The notes: generated by a model from the sequence alone, not told the origin. A stretch of DNA of 64,000 nt from Streptomyces sp. NBC_00425 (GCF_036030735.1 NZ_CP107928.1:8866001-8930000), one strand, 5' to 3'; positions 56,708 through 64,000 are shown, counted from the first letter of the stretch. Translations and numbers: made by a program.

Positions 56708-58498
56708 TCAGGCCCCGCCGCGCACGCCACCGGCCCGGCTGCCGACGCGGCCGGCGGTGTGGCCGCCGGCACCGCCGCCCGCACGGCCGTCGGCCCGGCT
56801 GTCGATGTGACTGTCGATGTGGCACAGCAGCAGACAGACGTCGTCGTCACGTTCGGAGTCGCTCAGCATCGGCTCCAGGATGCGCTCGGCCGCCCCGTCC
56901 AGGTCCGCGTCCAGCTCCTCGGCGCGGAACCCGCCGAGCGCCGCCGCCAGCCGGTCGATCCCCGGGTCTATGCCCTGCGCCCGCCGCTCGACCAGGCCGT
57001 CGGTGTAGAGCGCCAGCGTGGAGCCGGGCTCCAGCGGCACCGTGTGGTCGGCGATCTCCTGGTGCAAGGGGATGCCGAGCATCGCCCCCGGCTTGGCGTC
57101 CAGCGTGCGCACCCGCCCGTCCGGGCCGCGCAGCACAGGCGGCGGATGACCCGCGGCCGCCCACGTCAGCACGGGTTCGCCGGGTGTGAAGCGGGCGATC
57201 ACGGCGGTCGCGTACAGGTCGGGCTGGAGGTGGTGCAGAAAGGTGTGCAGCCGGGTCAGCAACTCGCCGGGGCTGCCCCCGTCGACGGCGTAGGCGCGCA
57301 GCGCGGTGCGCAGCTGGCTCATCATCACCGCAGCGTGCAGCCCGTGCCCGGTCACGTCGCCGATGACGGTGATCAGGCTGCCGTCGGGCTGCCGGAACGC
57401 GTCGTACCAGTCGCCGCCGATGTTCAGCCCGTACGTGGCCGGCAGATAGCGGGCCGCCAGCCGCAGCCCCGAGGGGGCGGGCAGCTCCGTCAGCAGGGCG
57501 CGCTGCAGGGTCTCGGCGATGTCCCGGTTGTGCTCGAAGCGGCGGGCGTTGTCGAGCGCACCGCCCGCCCGCCGGGTGAGCTCCACGAGCATGACGGCGT
57601 CGTCGGGGTCCCAGCGCTCGCCGGGCGGGGTGAGCGTCAGCACGCCCAGCGGCGCCCGGCGCGTCGGCAACGGCACGCACAGCAGGGGCCGGGTCGGATG
57701 CAGCGCCGAGGCTGGCTGGTCGTCCACCCCGGGCAGACCGCCCGGGCGGGCGGCCGCGTACTGGGGTCTGCCGGTGCGGGCCGCGATCACCGCGGCCGCG
57801 GGGCGCGGAGCGGACGCCCCCCGCTCGTCCTCGGCGTCGAACAGCCACACGTCGACCGTGCGGGCATACTCGGGCACCAGCAGCTCGGGCAGCCGCCGCA
57901 CGATCTCCTCGTGGTTGAGGGATGCCGTGAGCGCGGCGCTGGCGTCGGCCAGGAAGGTCAGCCTGCGGCGGGCGCTCTCCGCCTCCCGGCGGGCCGCGCG
58001 TTCCGCCGCGAAGGCCTCGCGCTCGGCCCGCCCGGCGGCGTCGAGGTCGGCGTGCAGCGCCAGGACGCCCTGGTTGGTCTGGTGCAGCTCCTCCCGGTGG
58101 AAGGCGACGAGCTCCTCCTGCTCGGTGAGTCTGTCCAGCACGAGCGCGGTGTCCTCGTCCGCGCCGAGCAGCGCCTCCGACAAGGCGGTGACGTCACCCG
58201 CCACCGGATCGCTGACGGGGGCCGCGACCGGCTCCGGGCAGGGCGCGGCGAACCGCCACGGCGGTTCGTCGCCGTCGGGGGAGGCGGCGACCTCGACGCG
58301 CATCGACCCCCCGGCGACGGTCAGCTCGAGCCGCCAGACGCCGCCCTCGGTCAGACACCGGCGCAGCCGCGCGCTGAGCGCGGCCGACAACCGGGTGCGC
58401 TCCAGCGGTGTGACGCCGTACGCGGCGGCCGCCCGGGCCACGGCGATACGCGCGCGTGCCGCGTCGTCGACGGCGCCGATCCGCCAGCTGCGCTTCAT
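56708..58498 (-). CDS. GAF-PP2C SpoIIE-type phosphatase
   Basis: The 596-residue protein has an N-terminal part of about 90 residues that resembles a degenerate HATPase. A coiled coil (about 110-190), a GAF domain (about 195-345) and a C-terminal SpoIIE/PP2C domain (about 360-570) follow. The metal-binding Asp residues of PP2C are seen in NIGGDWYDAF, IGDVTGHGLHAA, LYTDGLVERR and DDDVCLL. It is RsbU-like and should dephosphorylate an anti-anti-sigma STAS protein. ATG 58498 overlaps the stop of the upstream HATPase-PP2C gene as ATGA. The C-terminus is a Gly/Arg-rich tail. Confidence 0.92.
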   Translation of the reverse strand: MKRSWRIGAVDDAARARIAVARAAAAYGVTPLERTRLSAALSARLRRCLTEGGVWRLELTVAGGSMRVEVAASPDGDEPPWRFAAPCPEPVAAPVSDPVAGDVTALSEALLGADEDTALVLDRLTEQEELVAFHREELHQTNQGVLALHADLDAAGRAEREAFAAERAARREAESARRRLTFLADASAALTASLNHEEIVRRLPELLVPEYARTVDVWLFDAEDERGASAPRPAAAVIAARTGRPQYAAARPGGLPGVDDQPASALHPTRPLLCVPLPTRRAPLGVLTLTPPGERWDPDDAVMLVELTRRAGGALDNARRFEHNRDIAETLQRALLTELPAPSGLRLAARYLPATYGLNIGGDWYDAFRQPDGSLITVIGDVTGHGLHAAVMMSQLRTALRAYAVDGGSPGELLTRLHTFLHHLQPDLYATAVIARFTPGEPVLTWAAAGHPPPVLRGPDGRVRTLDAKPGAMLGIPLHQEIADHTVPLEPGSTLALYTDGLVERRAQGIDPGIDRLAAALGGFRAEELDADLDGAAERILEPMLSDSERDDDVCLLLCHIDSHIDSRADGRAGGGAGGHTAGRVGSRAGGVRGGA

Positions 58499-59574
58499 GG
58501 ACGATCCGACGGGCTCGGGGACAGGACGGCGACGGCGGTGTCGTCCCGGACGGGGCGGGCGGAACTGCCGGCGTCGCGCACCGTCACGGCGGCCGTGAGC
58601 GCGGGGTCCGCGGACAGCAGACGGGGGTCGGCGGGCGGCGCCCAGCGGCTGGGCAGCCCGTCGCTGTGCAGCACGAGCAGCCGGTCCGCGGCCCAGTCGG
58701 CCCCCGTCTGCGGCAGGGTGGTGGGCCGGTGCACGCCGACTATGCCCGGCCGGGAGATCAGATGCCGCCAGGAGTCGCCCTCGCGCAGTCGCGCCCCGAT
58801 ATTGCCGATGCCGGCGAAGAGCAGCCGTCCGGCGCGCAGGTCGAGCCGGGCCACCCCGACGGCCGCGCCCCGCGTGTCGCGCAGTGCGGCGTCCAGGCGG
58901 CGCAGCAGCTCGGCCGGCGGGAGGTGCGCGCTGCGCCGCACCTCCGCCACCGCCGCGGTCGAGGCGCGGGCCGCCTCGGGGCCGTGTCCCAGGCCGTCGG
59001 CCATCATCAGTGTCACCAGGTCGCCGTCCCGCACGCAGGTCCAGGCGTCCCCGGAGCACTCGGCGCCCCGGAAGGGGATGTTGACCCCGCCGGCCCGCAC
59101 GGCGGCGGGGGAGCGCGGGGACGGTACGTCGGCCGCCTCCCGGCGGCCGGAGGAGGCCGCCGCGCCGCCGCCGATGCGGGCCAGCGCGACCGTCCCGCGG
59201 CCCGGGACGCTGTGCAGGTCGAAGTCGTCCGACAGCCGTCGGCAGGTGCCCAGCCCCGCTCCCAGCGAGCCCGCGGTGGAGAACCCGTCGCCGAGTGCGG
59301 CGGGGACGTCGGACATGCCCGGTCCGTGGTCCACGGCGACGATCTGCACCATCAGGGCTTCGGAGCGTGCGCCCGGCGCGGCGACCGGCTCCACGAGCAA
59401 CTGGCCGCCCCGCGCGTGCTTGAGCAGGTTCGTCGCCAGTTCGGTGGCGACCAGCGCCGCGTCGGCGGTGCGCGGCCCGTCCAGTCCCGCCAGCGCCGCC
59501 GCGTCCTCCGCGGCCACCCGGGCGTCGCGCACCCGCGTCGAGTCGTGCACCGGAACGTCCCACACGCGGGTCAT
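58495..59574 (-). CDS. HATPase-PP2C fusion (RsbT-like kinase fold plus RsbX-like phosphatase)
   Basis: Residues about 1-130 form an RsbT/RsbW-type HATPase with N-box ALVATELATNLLKHARGG, G1 DHGPGM and G2 GAGLGTCRRL. Residues about 165-355 form a SpoIIE-type PP2C domain of RsbX size, with metal-site Asp in MMADGLGHGPEAA and LLVLHSDGLPS. In Bacillus RsbX, a stand-alone phosphatase, dephosphorylates RsbS and RsbR to reset the stressosome; here it is fused to a second kinase-like domain and lies directly after rsbT. ATG 59574 overlaps the rsbT stop as ATGA. Confidence 0.92.
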   Translation of the reverse strand: MTRVWDVPVHDSTRVRDARVAAEDAAALAGLDGPRTADAALVATELATNLLKHARGGQLLVEPVAAPGARSEALMVQIVAVDHGPGMSDVPAALGDGFSTAGSLGAGLGTCRRLSDDFDLHSVPGRGTVALARIGGGAAASSGRREAADVPSPRSPAAVRAGGVNIPFRGAECSGDAWTCVRDGDLVTLMMADGLGHGPEAARASTAAVAEVRRSAHLPPAELLRRLDAALRDTRGAAVGVARLDLRAGRLLFAGIGNIGARLREGDSWRHLISRPGIVGVHRPTTLPQTGADWAADRLLVLHSDGLPSRWAPPADPRLLSADPALTAAVTVRDAGSSARPVRDDTAVAVLSPSPSDRP

Positions 59575-60023
59575 CGGGGCTGCTCCTCACGCGGGCGGGG
59601 CGGCCGGACCGCCCAGGACGTCACGGTGACCGTGGTGCCGGCCCCGGGCGCGCTGTCGATGGCGAAGTCGTGCACCAGCCGGCGCGCGCCGCCCAGGCCC
59701 ATCCCCAGCCCCTCGCCCGAGGTGAAGCCGTCGCTCAGGGCCTGGTCCAGGTCGGCGATGCCGGGCCCGGCGTCGGTGAACGTCAGCCGCAGCCCGCGCG
59801 CCGCGCGTCCGTCCGACGCCTCCTGGGCCGCCATCTCGCCGCCACCGCCGTAGACCAGCGTGTTGCGGGCCAGTTCGCTGGCCGCGGTGACCAGCTTGGT
59901 CTGCTCCACCAGCCCGAAACCGAGCGTCGCCGCCGCCTGGCGCACATGCTGGCGCACCCACACCAGGTCCAGGTCCGAGCGGATCGGCAGGCGGGCGTCG
60001 ACGCCCGCGGACGTCTCGCTCAC
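59571..60023 (-). CDS. rsbT: Serine/threonine kinase RsbT (stressosome switch)
   Basis: The 150-residue protein matches RsbT: N-box AASELARNTLVYGGGG, G1 TDAGPGIADLDQALSDGF and G2 SGEGLGMGLGGARRLVHDF. RsbT phosphorylates RsbS and RsbR and, when released, stimulates the RsbU phosphatase. GTG 60023 overlaps the rsbS stop as GTGA, and its own stop overlaps the next gene. A C-terminal Pro/Arg tail (RPPRPREEQPR) extends past the usual end. Confidence 0.94.
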   Translation of the reverse strand: MSETSAGVDARLPIRSDLDLVWVRQHVRQAAATLGFGLVEQTKLVTAASELARNTLVYGGGGEMAAQEASDGRAARGLRLTFTDAGPGIADLDQALSDGFTSGEGLGMGLGGARRLVHDFAIDSAPGAGTTVTVTSWAVRPPRPREEQPR

Positions 60024-60424
60024 CGAGGCTCCCGGAGCGGGTCGTCCGGCGACGCGGCGAGCAGGTCCATGGCGGCCTCGGTGCTCAGCGCCGTCCGCAG
60101 TCCGGGCAGCGTCAGCCCCAGCTCCACCAGCGTGATCGCCACCGCGGGACGCATGCCGGCCACCACGGTCCGGGCGGCGAGCAGCCGTGCGCTCGCCGCG
60201 ATCTCGGCCAGCACCCGCCCCAGGAAGGAGTCGACGATCTCCACGCCGGAGATGTCGATGACCACGCCGGTCACCCGGCTGCGGACGATCGACTCCGCGA
60301 CGTCCTGCTGGAGCTGTTCCGCCGCTCCGTCGTGCAGGTCCCCCTGAAGGGTGATCAGCAGGACGTCGCCGAGCCGCAGCACCGGCACATGGGCGGTGCC
60401 CGCGCGCGAGAGGTCGTGGTTCAC
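60020..60424 (-). CDS. rsbS: Stressosome scaffold STAS protein RsbS
   Basis: The 134-residue STAS protein shows the RsbS signature: DISGVEIVDSFLGRVLAEIA, with Ser66 aligned to the phosphorylated Ser59 of Bacillus RsbS, and TVVAGMRPAVAITLVELGLTLPGL. It forms the stressosome core with RsbR and sequesters RsbT. GTG 60424 overlaps the rsbR stop as GTGA. A short C-terminal extension (LAASPDDPLREPR) is present. Confidence 0.95.
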   Translation of the reverse strand: MNHDLSRAGTAHVPVLRLGDVLLITLQGDLHDGAAEQLQQDVAESIVRSRVTGVVIDISGVEIVDSFLGRVLAEIAASARLLAARTVVAGMRPAVAITLVELGLTLPGLRTALSTEAAMDLLAASPDDPLREPR

Positions 60425-61326
60425 CGGGGACCCGCACCGCCGGACGCTGCGGGCACGATGCCGGCGCCCAGCCGGTCGAGGGCGTACGCCAGGGCGTCGG
60501 CGAGGCTCGACCGGGTGACCACGGGCAGGTCCAGGCCGAGGTGCACGATCGTCTGCGCGATGGCGGGCCGGATGCCCGAGACGACGCACTCCGCGCCCAT
60601 CAGCCGCACGGCGGCGACGGTCTTCATCAGGTGCTGCGCGACCAGCGAGTCGACGGTCGGCACCCCGGTGATGTCCAGGATCGCGAACCGCGCCTGCTGG
60701 TCGACGACGGACTCCAGCAGCGTCTCCATCACGACCTGGCTGCGCGCGCTGTCGAGCGTCCCGATCAGGGGGACGGCGACGATGCCGTCCCACAGCCGGA
60801 TGACCGGCGTGGCGACCTCCGTCAGCTGCAGCTGCTGGCGGTCGATGAGGGCCTGGCCCTCGGTCAGCGAGGTCTCCATGACCACCAGCCGCAGGGTGCC
60901 CATCAGCGCGGTCAGGGTCGTCGCGCATTCCCTGACATGCTCGGCGGACGCCTCCGGCAGGTCGGTGACGAGGAGATTCACCACGGGCGTGCGCAGGGCG
61001 TCCACCTCGCGGGAGATCTGTGCGTTGCTGAGACCGGCGCGCGCCCGGGCGGCCGCCATCCGGGCCAACTGCTCACGCACCAGCGTGAATCCGGCGTTGT
61101 CGGTGTCCTCCATCCGCCCGGAGAGGGCCACCTGGGCGATCGCGTCGACGACGCCCCGGCCCGCCTCCACCGCCTCGTCCCGCGAGACCGTGAACACCAC
61201 GCGGAACAGGGGCTCGTCGGCCCAGCGCTGGGCGATCTGCTCGCGGCGACGGCCCAGGAATGCCCCCACCTCCTCCGCGGGCGCCGTCCACTCGGCCGGC
61301 TCCGTCGCCGTCTCGTCCTCCGGCAT
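60421..61326 (-). CDS. rsbR: Stressosome sensor protein RsbR
   Basis: The 301-residue protein has an N-terminal RsbRD/globin-like helical sensor (about 15-160) and a C-terminal STAS domain (about 170-285) with VPLIGTLDSARSQVVMETLL, AILDITGVPTVDSLVAQHLMKTV and SGIRPAIAQTIVHLGLDL. Residues in TEVATPVIRL and DITGVPTVDS correspond to the two phosphorylated sites of Bacillus RsbRA, here Thr and Ser as far as I can align them by eye. It senses stress and holds RsbT with RsbS. ATG 61326 follows GAGGAG by eight bases, 5 bp after the upstream stop. Confidence 0.93.
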   Translation of the reverse strand: MPEDETATEPAEWTAPAEEVGAFLGRRREQIAQRWADEPLFRVVFTVSRDEAVEAGRGVVDAIAQVALSGRMEDTDNAGFTLVREQLARMAAARARAGLSNAQISREVDALRTPVVNLLVTDLPEASAEHVRECATTLTALMGTLRLVVMETSLTEGQALIDRQQLQLTEVATPVIRLWDGIVAVPLIGTLDSARSQVVMETLLESVVDQQARFAILDITGVPTVDSLVAQHLMKTVAAVRLMGAECVVSGIRPAIAQTIVHLGLDLPVVTRSSLADALAYALDRLGAGIVPAASGGAGPR

Positions 61327-61331
61327 CTCTT

Positions 61332-62612
61332 TCACTCCTCGTCCGCGTCGTGCCGCTGCGGTCCCGACGGTGACGGCGGGACCGGGCCGTGCACCTCGCC
61401 GGGCGACGGCTGTGAGCCGGGGTGGCCGGACGGCGACGGGGACGGCTGTCCGAACCAGTCGAGACACACGACCAGCGCGTCGTCGTCCGGCTCGGGTCTG
61501 CCCCGGTGGTCGGTCAGCGCGCGCAGCACCGCGCCAGGCACGTCCGCCGCCGGCAGCAGGGCCGCCGACGCCACCGCCCGGGCGAGGGCGTGCTCGCCGT
61601 ACGCCTCGCCGCCCGGCGCCACGACCGCGTGCACCCCGTCGCTGACGAACAGCAGCCGGTCGCCGGGCAGCAGGGTGAGCTCCTGGGCCACGTAGTCGGT
61701 CTCCTCGAACATGCCCAGCGGGAGCTGCGCGTCCAGGTCCACCCGGGTGAGCGCGCGGTCGCGCACCAGCAGCAGGTGCGGCGAGCCCGCGTCGACGACC
61801 CGCAGGCGCCCGGTGGACAGCTCGATGTCCACCAGGAGCACCGACAGGTGGGCCTCGCCCCCGTAGTGGGCGTGGATGGCCTGGTCCGCCAGGGCCGCCT
61901 GGTCCGCGATCGGGACGCCGGCCCGGCGCGCGTTGCGCAGCGCGTTGATGCCCAGACTGGTCAGCAGCGACGCCTCGATGCCCTCGCCCATCCCGTCGGT
62001 GACGCACACCGTCAGACGGTCGTCGTCGGCCGCCCAGTCGAAGTTGTCGCCGAACACGGCGTAGGCGGGCTGCAGTTGGGCGCCCAGCGCGTACTCGTCC
62101 CGGGCACAGGACCGGGCCGGGAGCAGCTGCCACTGGATCTCGGCCGCCAGTGTCAGCCGGTCCGTGCGGCGCGCACACCGGTACGCGTCGGTGTCGCGCT
62201 CGGCGACGAGGATCTCGTGGCCCAGCAGCTGCGCCAGCTCGGTGAGCTCGGTGAGCCGCTCCCGGGCCTGCGTCCCGGGCAGCGTGACCGACAGGACGCC
62301 CAGGCGGTCGCCGCGCACGGTCACCGGCAGGTGCGCGAGGACGATCCCGTCGCCGAGCTCCTCGACATGCGGTTCCTGGGCGCCGAAGGCCCGGCCGGGC
62401 GCGCTGCCGTGCACGGCGGCCGGCGCCGGGACGCTCGTGCCCGGCGCGCCGCCGAACGGCACGGGCAGCAGCACCGTCAGTCCGTAGTCGGCGAGCCGGA
62501 GTTCGACCGCTTGTGCCGCGTAGTGGGCGCGCAGCACCTCGCGCAGCGCGTCGGGCAGCCGGTGCGGTGCCGCGGCGCGCAGCGCGCGTCCCGCGGCGAC
62601 GAGTCTGTTCAC
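61332..62612 (-). CDS. SpoIIE-type PP2C phosphatase heading the rsb operon
   Basis: The 426-residue protein has an N-terminal GAF-like sensor part (about 1-145) and a C-terminal SpoIIE/PP2C domain (about 150-390) with metal-site residues in GDNFDWAADD, VTDGMGEGIEASL, LFVSDGVHAV and DDDALVV. The tail is Pro/Ser-rich (about 390-426). It is the first gene of the minus-strand operon PP2C-rsbR-rsbS-rsbT-HATPase/PP2C-GAF/PP2C. Its GTG start is divergent from a MarR gene 75 bp away. Its target STAS protein is not known; it could be the STAS at 63344-63733. Confidence 0.9.
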   Translation of the reverse strand: MNRLVAAGRALRAAAPHRLPDALREVLRAHYAAQAVELRLADYGLTVLLPVPFGGAPGTSVPAPAAVHGSAPGRAFGAQEPHVEELGDGIVLAHLPVTVRGDRLGVLSVTLPGTQARERLTELTELAQLLGHEILVAERDTDAYRCARRTDRLTLAAEIQWQLLPARSCARDEYALGAQLQPAYAVFGDNFDWAADDDRLTVCVTDGMGEGIEASLLTSLGINALRNARRAGVPIADQAALADQAIHAHYGGEAHLSVLLVDIELSTGRLRVVDAGSPHLLLVRDRALTRVDLDAQLPLGMFEETDYVAQELTLLPGDRLLFVSDGVHAVVAPGGEAYGEHALARAVASAALLPAADVPGAVLRALTDHRGRPEPDDDALVVCLDWFGQPSPSPSGHPGSQPSPGEVHGPVPPSPSGPQRHDADEE

Positions 62613-62650
62613 GCGGCCGGTCCCGTCGTCGCCCCACGCCGGGTGCGGGC

Positions 62651-62682
62651 TGACAGTCGCCTCGATCCCTGCGAGAGTGTCA
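62651..62682. promoter_or_regulatory. Interrupted dyad between the rsb operon and the second marR
   Basis: TGACAG-TCGC (62651-62660) and GCGA-GAGTGTCA (62671-62682) give paired TGACA/TGTCA and TCGC/GCGA arms in the 75-bp divergent region. TGACA words also make the strong palindrome at 63247-63270. It is a plausible MarR site. Confidence 0.45.
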
Positions 62683-62687
62683 CCGTG

Positions 62688-63161
62688 ATGTCCTCCTCCT
62701 CGCGTCCGCAGCCCGACCAGGTGGCGCGTGTGACCTCACAGGCGTCCGAGCTGCTGGAAGTCCTGTGGGGTCGCGCCTCCACGGCGCCGGTCTCCGCGTC
62801 CCAGCTGCGCGTGCTGTTCATCCTGGAGCACCACGAGGGCATCAACCTGCGCACGCTCGCCGACTCCCTCGGGTCCACACCGCCGTCCACCAGCCGTCTC
62901 TGCGACCGGCTCCAGGCCGTCGGCTTCGTCGAACGCCGGACCGCCGCCGGCAGCCGCCGGGAGCTGGAACTGTTCCTGAGCCGTCGCGGGCGCGCGTTCC
63001 TGGCCGACCTCAGGTCCCGCCGGGAGGCGGCGCTGGAGGACGTGCTGGAGCAGATGCCGGCGGTGCAGCGCAGCGCCCTGCTGAGGGGGCTGGAGGCGTT
63101 CTGCGCGGCCGCGGCCTCGCAGATCCACGACTCCGACGCCGCTGACGCCCGTACCGCCTGA
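62688..63161 (+). CDS. MarR family regulator (second paralogue)
   Basis: The 157-residue protein has a MarR winged helix (VLFILEHHEGINLRTLADSLGSTPPSTSRLCDRLQAVGFVERRTAAGSRRELELFLS) and shares the SRLCDRL helix with the paralogue at 56186-56698. It is divergent from the rsb operon, so control of that operon is likely. ATG 62688 follows a GTG at 62685 directly; either could be used. A dyad at 62651-62682 overlaps the intergenic region. Confidence 0.9.
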   Translation: MSSSSRPQPDQVARVTSQASELLEVLWGRASTAPVSASQLRVLFILEHHEGINLRTLADSLGSTPPSTSRLCDRLQAVGFVERRTAAGSRRELELFLSRRGRAFLADLRSRREAALEDVLEQMPAVQRSALLRGLEAFCAAAASQIHDSDAADARTA

Positions 63162-63246
63162 CGGTGTCCCCGCGTGCTCGGGTTCGCCCACAGGCACATC
63201 GGTGATCCCTTCCGCATCTGTCCTGCTCACTCTGTTGCCTCGTGTG

Positions 63247-63270
63247 GACAGTTGTCAAATGACAACTGTC
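63247..63270. other. 24-bp inverted repeat with 11-bp arms (operator or terminator)
   Basis: GACAGTTGTCA and TGACAACTGTC flank AA. It is nested in an outer GTGTGGAC (63242-63249)/GTCCACAC (63282-63289) pair. It lies between convergent genes: the second marR ends at 63161 and the STAS gene stops at 63344. CTTTTC (63295-63300) follows on the plus strand, so a terminator is possible; the TTGTCA-AA-TGACAA core also looks like a MarR site. Confidence 0.6.
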
Positions 63271-63343
63271 GGGCGGCAGTCGTCCACACCTGCGCTTTTC
63301 TCCGGGAGACGGCGGGCCCTGCGCGGCCCGCGGACGGCGGCCG

Positions 63344-63733
63344 TCAGCCGGCCGAGGTCTGCGGCCCCTGCTGCCGGTCGATGAGCTCCAGGGCCTCGTC
63401 CGCCTTCTCCGATATCGGCACCGTGATGCTGACCCCGGTCAGCTCCAGCACCCGGCGCACGGCCGGCCTCGGATTGATCACGTGGACGCTGCCCGGCAGG
63501 TTCCGGGCCTCCTGGTAGACCCGCAGGATGATGTTCATCCCGGACGAGTCCATGAACGGGACCCCGGAGAGGTCGATCAGGAAGTGCCGTCGTCCGTGAT
63601 GGAGCTGGTTGGCCAGATGGGCCTGGAACTCGGTCGCGGTGTCGAGATCCAGGTGGCCCTCGACCGTGACCAGAGCGACGTCCTCACGAGGCAGCGTGAC
63701 CTCGACGGACAGGGGGTTCTGGGCGATGGACAC
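63344..63733 (-). CDS. Anti-sigma factor antagonist (SpoIIAA/RsbV-like STAS protein)
   Basis: The 129-residue protein is a single STAS domain with VTVEGHLDLDTATEFQAHL and the phosphorylation site FLIDLSGVPFMDSSGMNIIL, in which DSSG marks the serine phosphorylated by anti-sigma kinases. It should bind an RsbW-like ATPase when dephosphorylated. GTG 63733 follows GGAGG by five bases. A SigB-type promoter-like sequence lies at 63899-63922. A SpoIIE-type phosphatase gene ends 222 bp upstream on the same strand. Confidence 0.92.
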   Translation of the reverse strand: MSIAQNPLSVEVTLPREDVALVTVEGHLDLDTATEFQAHLANQLHHGRRHFLIDLSGVPFMDSSGMNIILRVYQEARNLPGSVHVINPRPAVRRVLELTGVSITVPISEKADEALELIDRQQGPQTSAG

Positions 63734-63898
63734 GTGTTCCTCCGAAAGCTGGCGGTCGGGGCGTCTACCCCGGCGGGCGACTTCGATGCGCCGAGGCGGC
63801 GGGCGGGGACGGGCGGGCGCGGCACGGGAAAGTTCCCCATCGTCCTGTCCTGCCCCTTTCCACCTGCGGATCCCCGGCCTGTCGGTGCGCACAGCCGG

Positions 63899-63923
63899 AT
63901 ACCCCCTGATCGCCACCTCATGC
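63899..63923 (-). promoter_or_regulatory. Candidate SigB-type promoter for the STAS gene
   Basis: On the minus strand GCAT, 15 bp and GGGTAT (complement of 63899-63904) fit GNNT-N14-16-GGGTAY, with the same GCAT-N15 layout as at 6274-6298. The leader to GTG 63733 would be about 155 bases. Confidence 0.45.
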
Positions 63924-63954
63924 ATCGCCCCCGCACACCGTCACCGCGGGGGTC

Positions 63955-64000
63955 CTACCGCAGACGGATGCCCACGATGCAGGTGTCGTCGTCGGTGTCG
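63955..64000 (-). CDS. C-terminal end of a probable SpoIIE/PP2C phosphatase (partial)
   Basis: Only 14 residues (DTDDDTCIVGIRLR) are in the window, read on the minus strand up to the TAG at 63955-63957. The DDDTCIVGIR pattern is the usual last strand of SpoIIE-type PP2C domains, with the Asp pair binding metal. The gene starts beyond the window and would be the upstream neighbour of the STAS gene. Confidence 0.6.
   Translation of the reverse strand, partial: DTDDDTCIVGIRLR

Noticed and set aside
58499..59590. Extension of the GAF-PP2C frame upstream of 58498
   Set aside because: It overlaps the HATPase-PP2C gene in another frame; the ATGA overlap at 58495-58498 marks the real start.
63174..63518. 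Plus-strand frame of 114 codons after the second marR
   Set aside because: It runs into the antisense of the STAS gene and its composition is not that of a Streptomyces protein.

Overview
The window is about 64 kb of very GC-rich DNA, with strong G/C bias at third codon positions, frequent GTG starts and many 1-4 bp gene overlaps. Its gene content is typical of a Streptomyces chromosome: a melC1-melC2 tyrosinase pair, a PopR-clpP3-clpP4 type locus, a streptophobe-family protein, a WhiB-like protein, F420-dependent LLM enzymes, several SigB/SigF-family regulators, and DUF6777, DUF5133 and DUF6328 proteins. I see no rRNA, tRNA, CRISPR array, insertion sequence or phage module. All assignments come from reading the sequence; no database search was run.

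Layout. 0-5.2 kb: a membrane-protein tail, a small protein coupled to a Ser/Thr kinase, a streptophobe membrane protein, a DUF6777 surface protein and an RsbW-like ATPase. 5.3-8.1 kb: a SigF-type sigma factor, a PopR-like regulator ending in LAA, and two ClpP genes preceded by a perfect TCTGCC-N3-GGCAGA box. 8.3-12.3 kb: two VOC proteins, RNase HI, a SRPBCC protein and the mel operon. 12.6-20 kb: an FAD monooxygenase, an MFS exporter with its TetR and twin operators, an aldo/keto reductase, a DUF6328 protein, an orphan 361-aa protein and an F420 LLM enzyme. 20-26 kb: a membrane-anchored pseudokinase, a threonine-dehydratase-like PLP enzyme and a large LAL (LuxR) regulator.

26.1-29.6 kb holds a tightly overlapping three-gene operon: a response-regulator/glutaredoxin-like/thioredoxin-reductase-like fusion, a histidine kinase with an N-terminal cyclic-nucleotide-binding domain, and a UBP-type zinc finger. 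Both redox domains of the fusion lack their usual cysteines, so the operon looks like a redox or nucleotide signalling system rather than a thiol reductase. It is the best candidate here for a poorly described system. 29.8-36.7 kb: stress and repair genes (VOC, tandem Usp, DUF4032 kinase-like, MBL hydrolase, AlkB), a TetR with an FAD dehydrogenase, and DUF488. 36.9-41.7 kb: secreted M1 peptidase, L,D-transpeptidase lipoprotein and a two-component system. 41.7-47.9 kb: WblE-like protein, saccharopine-dehydrogenase-like enzyme, TetR, LysG-LysE pair, MFS exporter and a lone cyclic-nucleotide-binding protein.

48.2-56 kb: a small protein, an RsbW-like ATPase, a second SigB/F-type sigma factor, DUF5133, DUF1206, a FUSC transporter and an NDH-2-like oxidoreductase. 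56.2-63.2 kb is a stressosome-type module: PP2C, RsbR, RsbS, RsbT, a HATPase-PP2C fusion and a GAF-PP2C on the minus strand, bracketed by two paralogous MarR genes on the plus strand. The window ends with a SpoIIAA-like STAS protein and the 3' end of another probable SpoIIE-type phosphatase. The density of partner-switching parts (two sigma factors, two RsbW-like ATPases, one RsbT, four PP2C proteins including the partial one, three STAS proteins) makes this an environmental-stress-response neighbourhood.
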